From Alisma plantago-aquatica (lineage: Eukaryota; Streptophyta; Magnoliopsida; Alismatales; Alismataceae), in contig OY856410.1 in the NCBI GenBank assembly GCA_963693085.1, positions 567,520,406-567,584,405 of the forward strand: a stretch of DNA of 64,000 nucleotides, given 5' to 3'. The number at the start of each line of letters is the position of its first letter. Position 1 is the first letter of the stretch. Made by a program: the position numbers and the translations under genes. The notes below the pieces were generated by a model that made no database searches, had not been told where the DNA came from, and saw only the letters and a list, made by a program, of their open reading frames with translations. Positions 59,254 to 64,000 of this stretch are shown here, one piece after another.

Positions 59254-59797
59254 CATTGACTCAAGGTCTAAATTGACTATTCCCTTATTTTAATGATGAG
59301 TGAACCATTCCAAACATTTGTGTCTAATGATTCTACTTGAGTGATTTCAGATTAGATACACACACTCAAAACACCTATACTTGCACATCCTAGCTTGGAG
59401 AAATCAAGTCATACATGCATAAAGATCAAGATTGAAGAACATAGTTTTCTCCATATATTTTATGTAATTCACTTCTAATGATTGTATGACTTGTAATTAA
59501 CCTTAATTAAAATTTATAGAACTTAAATTGAATATCTAAACACTTTTTGGGCATTTATCATTAGACCTCACAGACTGGCCTGTCGACTGTGTTTGTCCTG
59601 GTGATAACTCAACTGACAACAACTTTTGGCAGTATGTAGGGTCAGCCGTGTTTGTCCTGGTGGAAACTTGACTAACACCCTAAACTAAAGAAATCAGATA
59701 CAACAATCAACTGATTTTCATCCCAAATAAACTCAACCGACAAATACAATTTGATTTTTCATATAGTGCCCTCAGTTGAATTTCCCAAAAGGAAACT
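59254..59797 (+). mobile_element. 3' LTR of element B, truncated
   Basis: Begins CATTGACTCAAGGTC (TG mutated to CA) and is colinear with 52115-52667 of the 5' LTR. It ends at 59797, where a gypsy LTR begins. The four cassette positions are recognisable, but the arms have decayed. Confidence 0.75.
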
Positions 59798-61461
59798 TGA
59801 TGAGTGAAAACTAATCACCTTTATGTGCATATTTTAATCTTTAGTTGACAACAATTGTTGGCCTTAAAATAGTTTTAGCATAAAGTTGTCTAGTTTAATT
59901 TTCTCCCTTCTATTTGGATTTTTCAGTAGTATTGACTGACTTTAGTAGGGAAATGACCAAATCTACCTAGATCTAGTTTCACAAATTTCTCGGTTCAGAT
60001 ACAAATCACCCAGTTCAGATCACCAATTGCCCAGTTTAGATCACCAACTACCCAATTCATATACGAATTACCCACTTTGTGCCCAAACTTAGTCAATTGT
60101 CACCATCGACAACCATTCTAGGGTTTTACTGAACTGACTCTCAACATTAACATAGTCAATTGGTCATAGAAGAAAATTTGACAAAATATTTCTATTTATG
60201 GCAAGAAATTAAAGCCCAAAATGACCAAGAGTTGGAGGCTTCAAATCTTCCTAGATCCAGTCTCACGAACCACCCAGTTTAGATATGAATCGCCTGATTT
60301 AGATCGCAAGCCGCCTAGTTTAGATATGAATTGCCTAGTTCAGATCATGAATGACCAATTCAGATATGAAGCACTCGGTTTGCACCCATACTCAGTCAAA
60401 GTGTTGAATTCAAACATCGATCAAAGAAAATCTAGCGATTGCCACCACCACAAAGCCTGATTTTCAAGATTTCCCCCCTCCTTTCTCCCTATAAAAGGAG
60501 GGGGGATTCCAAAGAAAAAGGGGCATCTCTTGTTATCTAGTTTTTGTTGCCATTATTTTACATTACATATGAGTAGTTCCATTCCAGGGCATGGGGACTA
60601 GCCCTGAAGCCTAATCTTGTTTGAAGTAATCAATTCTATTGTTTTAGTAAAAGAATGATTTTTCTTCCTTTTATGCCTTGATCATTGGTTGATTGATATA
60701 TTCACGTGGAGTGATGTGATTACACATCTCTACAAGAATGAACCCCAAATCCCTTAATTGTGATTGTTATCTTTTTAATTAATAGATCTTGTGCTTGTTC
60801 TTCTGGTAGAGCGATTATATTTTTGTGGGGGTGCCGAGATCCTAGATCCCCACAAGAACAAATTCATGATCTTTTGATGCAATCACTCAATTTGGATTAT
60901 GATCCTTCTGCCTATTTGACTTGTTTGTTATAGACCAAGGTGATGCGAACACTTAATCCAGGGGTTCGAACGTCGGATGAAAAACACATGTCTCTAGATT
61001 AGATCTCATAAAGTAACATGTTGGAAAATTGGACAAGGATCCACAAACGTCAGGATCAATGGATTTTCGAGAAGTCTGGCCCTTACAAGATTTGTCTGAA
61101 AGGACATGAATCCACATGGTCTTTATTTGATTATTGAAACTAGGAGTTTATTTGTTGAGTAAAGCATGGCTATTGGTGCTTATCCCCCAAACCTCTAGTT
61201 CATTTTATTATTTGATCTTAATTAGTTTATTTTTGCACATTTGCTTCTATTCTTAGTATAATCAAACTCTCAACAAACCATATTTTCCTTCTTGTTTTCA
61301 CGATTTGGTTTTGGATTTAAACCATATTATTCTGCCACTCCTTGGATTGATACCTTACTACCAAAAGGTTGACTCGTTGCTTACAATGAGTTGACTTCCT
61401 CTTTAGAAGGTTAAACTCTAGGACTTTTCCTAGTGATTTGGTGTACATACGACACACATCA
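59798..61461 (+). mobile_element. 5' LTR of a gypsy (Athila/Tat-type) element
   Basis: Starts TGATGAGTGAAAACTAATC and ends ACACACATCA, followed after 4 bp by a tRNA-Asp-type PBS: 1664 bp. It contains a repeated CACCCAGTTCAGAT/CGCCTAGTTTAGAT motif (60000-60070 and 60265-60380) and CTATAAAAGG (60490), a probable TATA box. The other LTR lies outside the window. Confidence 0.7.
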
Positions 61462-61465
61462 TATG

Positions 61466-61483
61466 TGGCTCCATTGTCAGGGA
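61466..61483 (+). other. Primer-binding site (tRNA-Asp type, mutated)
   Basis: TGGCTCCATTGTCAGGGA compared with TGGCGCCGTTGCCGGGGA, 4 bp after the LTR end at 61461. Confidence 0.7.
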
Positions 61484-63436
61484 TGTCACGTGTTATTTTT
61501 CAAATCCAATCAATTGTATATATCAGACCTGTCTTCTTTTTTATAAGGTTTTATGTAACCCATAATTTTAATCTTGTCTCATAATTTCTTTGCTTGTTTA
61601 TGATTTTTAGACTTGTTCTATAATGCCTTCCATCTTTCTTTTATTTTATTTTGTGATTTTAGTTGTTTCATATTTTTAGTTCTGTGAAATGTCTTCATTT
61701 CATTTACTTTCATAATTTTTAGTCTTGTTTTATAATTTTCTTTCTTAGATTTTTGTAATTTATTGTTCCTACTGAAACCCATTTCGATAATGTATCTCCT
61801 CCTTCAACAAAGTCTCCATTCTAGAAGTACAACCTTTTAGTTTGTTTTGTAATTTCTTAGCTTATCCGTGTAATTTTTGTTCTTTTGTGAATTCTGACTA
61901 GCCCCTTCACTTATTTTAGTTTATTTACATAATTTTTAGTTTCTTCTAGTTTATATATTTGTCCATTCTCCCTTCTTTTTTGTAATTTGTTTCTTTACAA
62001 AAAATGTTTTCAAAATGGAATAGTCAACACATTATGGTTCACAATGTCTATCTTCAGGTTATTACAACCATACATCACTTGATTCTCCTAATGTGTCCCC
62101 TCATAGTATGATTGCACGTTGTAATATAGAGTCTTCCTACCAAGGATGATATAATGAAAATTACAATCCACAAACTTTTGAAGACTATTATGAGGAACAA
62201 TGCTATGCATATCAATATGAGGGATGCCACGACGAAGAATATTATGAGGGGTATGGTTAGGATAACCAACATATTTTTTGGGGGCTATGGATCTTACTGT
62301 GAAATCCAATATACACCACTGGAGGAGAAACAAATTAGAACCCTATAAAAAATAGTAGTGGAGCAATAGCAAATATTAGAAAATTGACAAGCCTCATTCG
62401 CTACTTTACTAGAGGCCCAATCAAAGAGTCCACTGGAGAAGTTAGAGCAGTGTGATATGATTTTTCCTGGAGATGAAGATGATGATCCCATTATTATTCA
62501 TTTATGTTGTATCCTACTAAATTAGCACATAATAAGGAGTTGCAGCCTTCATGCAGTGAGCACCTTGGCATTACAACCCTTCCACTAGAGGATTTATTAC
62601 TTGAGCACGCAAAGTCACAGGTAGAGAGTCAAACTTATCCTGAATTTCCAACAACTCCTCATATCATAGACATAAATCTAGATGTTATCATTAACTAATC
62701 CAATTAGGTTGAACACTTTCTGGATAATGAACTATCACCCTTCCACAATAAATTAGTAGATGTTTTTGGAGAGAGGCTTCCTCATCAAGAGCCTTACTCT
62801 CCACCACCACCAATTTCTTTTTCTCATATGGGTGATCTAGATGGGGAGCCACAATCACTTGAAGAGAGTCATGTGCCCCCTCTCATTGACTATAAAAATG
62901 ATATTCCCATTTTACTTCCTCCTTAACCCCTTGGTAACATCTTGCATAGAGGAACTTGAGCCACACATTATATCAAAAAGAAAACCCAGTAATCCCATTA
63001 ACAACAATGTTGATTGCATGAATTATTCATGATGTTGATTTAAATTCAATTCTTCCTTTCATATTAGCACCACTTCTCCTATACACAGATCAATATGAAG
63101 GGGGAAACTAGAGCCAGATCCTACACCAGATCCTGTACAGTAGACATTACATGTGCTACCATTCCGAACCCACCAATCCCCCTTAATCCACAATCATCAC
63201 CAACACTTCCTTCACTACTGAAGGAAGATATGAGGATCCTATTAGAGAGATGACAAGGCAAAAGGCAATATGAAGTCCCCCTTTAGATCCTACGACCACA
63301 CAACCATTGGTGTAATATGAAGCTCCACCAATCAAGGTTCTATCCCTCATAAACATTCCATTCAGTTGGACATTCTTTGAGCTACCACGACCCCTGGTGA
63401 TCTCCACATTTTTCTTCCCTTTATTCTAGATTTAAG
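61484..63436 (+). pseudogene. Degenerate internal region of the right-hand gypsy element
   Basis: T-rich to about 62.0 kb, then broken frames: a Tyr/Glu-rich piece (YYEEQCYAYQYEGCHDEEYY near 62190), CSEHLGITTLPLEDLLLEHA (62555) and ISFSHMGDLDGEPQSLEE (62810). I recognise no gag or pol domain. The pieces could be the leader ORF of a non-autonomous Athila/Tat relative. Confidence 0.35.
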
Positions 63437-63480
63437 TTTTTCTCGAGATGAGAAAAATTTTAAGTTTGGGGTGGAGGTGG
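63437..63480 (+). other. Hairpin plus G-rich tract in the right-hand gypsy element
   Basis: TTTTTCTC GAGAT GAGAAAAA (63437-63457), a perfect 8-bp stem with a 5-base loop, followed by AAGTTTGGGGTGGAGGTGGG. Same layout as at 47069 and 48440. Confidence 0.65.
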
Positions 63481-64000
63481 GTGGTACATATTCACTCCAC
63501 CCACTCTATCTTAAATTCCTTAAAATTTCCATTATGTCATGTAGTTTATTTTTTTTTTTAAAACTTTCCTTTACTTTTTCCCTCTATCTAGTTGGCTAGG
63601 CCTTTTTCTAGCTGTCTATGATGATATGCATGTTTATCAACATACCTCCTTTAATAATGCAACTTCTTTGGTAATAAAAATTATAAAATTTGACACTGAT
63701 AGAAGTTATCTTGTCATCTAGTATTTGAAGTAACACCATTCCTTGGAAAAGATGAAAATCCATAGAGGACTGAGTTAATTCAATAACAATGCTTCCTTAT
63801 CTAGAGTTATTGATTAACTTGAAAAATTTCTTGATTTTTCATAACGAAAAATTAATTGATCCAATGTATGGTACTCCCAACGTGCTTAAATTTGGAAAAA
63901 GGAGTTGTACAATGAACATTCTTTTGAACACTTCTTCTGTCACCTTCTTATCTCTCCATCTACTAAAGAAAATAAAATAAAAACCCAATATGCCAAAATT
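63481..64000. other. Internal gypsy sequence to the window edge
   Basis: AT-rich sequence with no ORF of note, probably the continuation of the same element. Nothing further recognised. Confidence 0.3.

Larger units (their letters stand above)
52115..59797 (+). mobile_element. Element B: gag-only copia derivative, nearly complete
   Basis: Order: 5' LTR 52115-53669, PBS 53672, decayed gag 53722-55626, about 1.6 kb non-coding internal sequence interrupted by an Angela-like solo LTR, polypurine remnant near 59240, then a 3' LTR (59254) cut off at 59797 by a gypsy element. No protease, integrase, RT or RNase H is visible. It was inserted into the minus-strand gypsy pol. Confidence 0.75.

Noticed and set aside
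1..64000. tRNA, rRNA or snRNA genes
   Set aside because: I scanned for tRNA B-box text (GGTTCGAATCC) and other hallmarks and saw no convincing candidate; the tRNA-like strings found are retrotransposon PBS sites.

Overview
The window is nuclear DNA of a flowering plant with a TE-rich genome. Split, intron-containing genes, plant-type LTR retrotransposons and long AT-rich repeat tracts all point that way. The RPS12 protein ([13 protein letters not shown]-terminal EYVKSH) looks monocot-like, but the species cannot be named from sequence alone.

Only two host genes are supported. They sit head to head. RPS12 (cytosolic 40S ribosomal protein S12, 4 coding exons, minus strand, start codon at 15233) and an NF-YA/HAP2 CCAAT-binding subunit (5 coding exons, plus strand, 16966-29797) share a GC-rich divergent promoter region of under 1 kb that carries a (CCA)n tract and a run of 23 C. 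Both reading frames are intact across every predicted splice. The NF-YA gene is inflated to about 13 kb by an 8.6-kb first coding intron holding a solo copia LTR with a perfect 5-bp target duplication, a 739-bp element with an 11-bp duplication and two inverted copies of one MITE. Its 2.7-kb second intron holds a hAT-like element.

Everything else is transposon sequence in layers. Left (1-8.4 kb): a young minus-strand SIRE/Maximus-type copia element (open gag, PBS, LTR) inserted into an older plus-strand element (A), followed by a Tekay/Del-like LTR. 8.4-10.1 kb: a decayed zinc-knuckle/DUF4283-like ORF. 33-41 kb: Ty3/gypsy LTR pieces, one carrying a second, inverted hAT-like copy with a perfect 8-bp duplication. 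41-49 kb: a plus-strand Athila-like gypsy element (PBS, ORF1/env-like pseudogene, polypurine tract, LTRs) without recognisable pol. 50-52.1 kb: minus-strand Athila-type pol debris. 52.1-59.8 kb: element B, a relative of A, carrying an Angela-like solo LTR. 59.8 kb to the end: another gypsy element that cuts off B's 3' LTR.

The most unusual signal is structural. The copia LTRs carry arrays of short inverted-repeat cassettes, for example TCGGTCGAGTTT paired with AAACTCGACCGA, about 140-400 bp upstream of the LTR TATA box. Arm sequence differs between families but the two arms of a cassette change together. An Angela-like LTR has an analogous array with a 20-bp perfect palindrome. Separately, gypsy elements carry a covarying hairpin just before a polypurine tract. 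Elements A and B both end their coding capacity at the same point after gag, suggesting a non-autonomous gag-only lineage.
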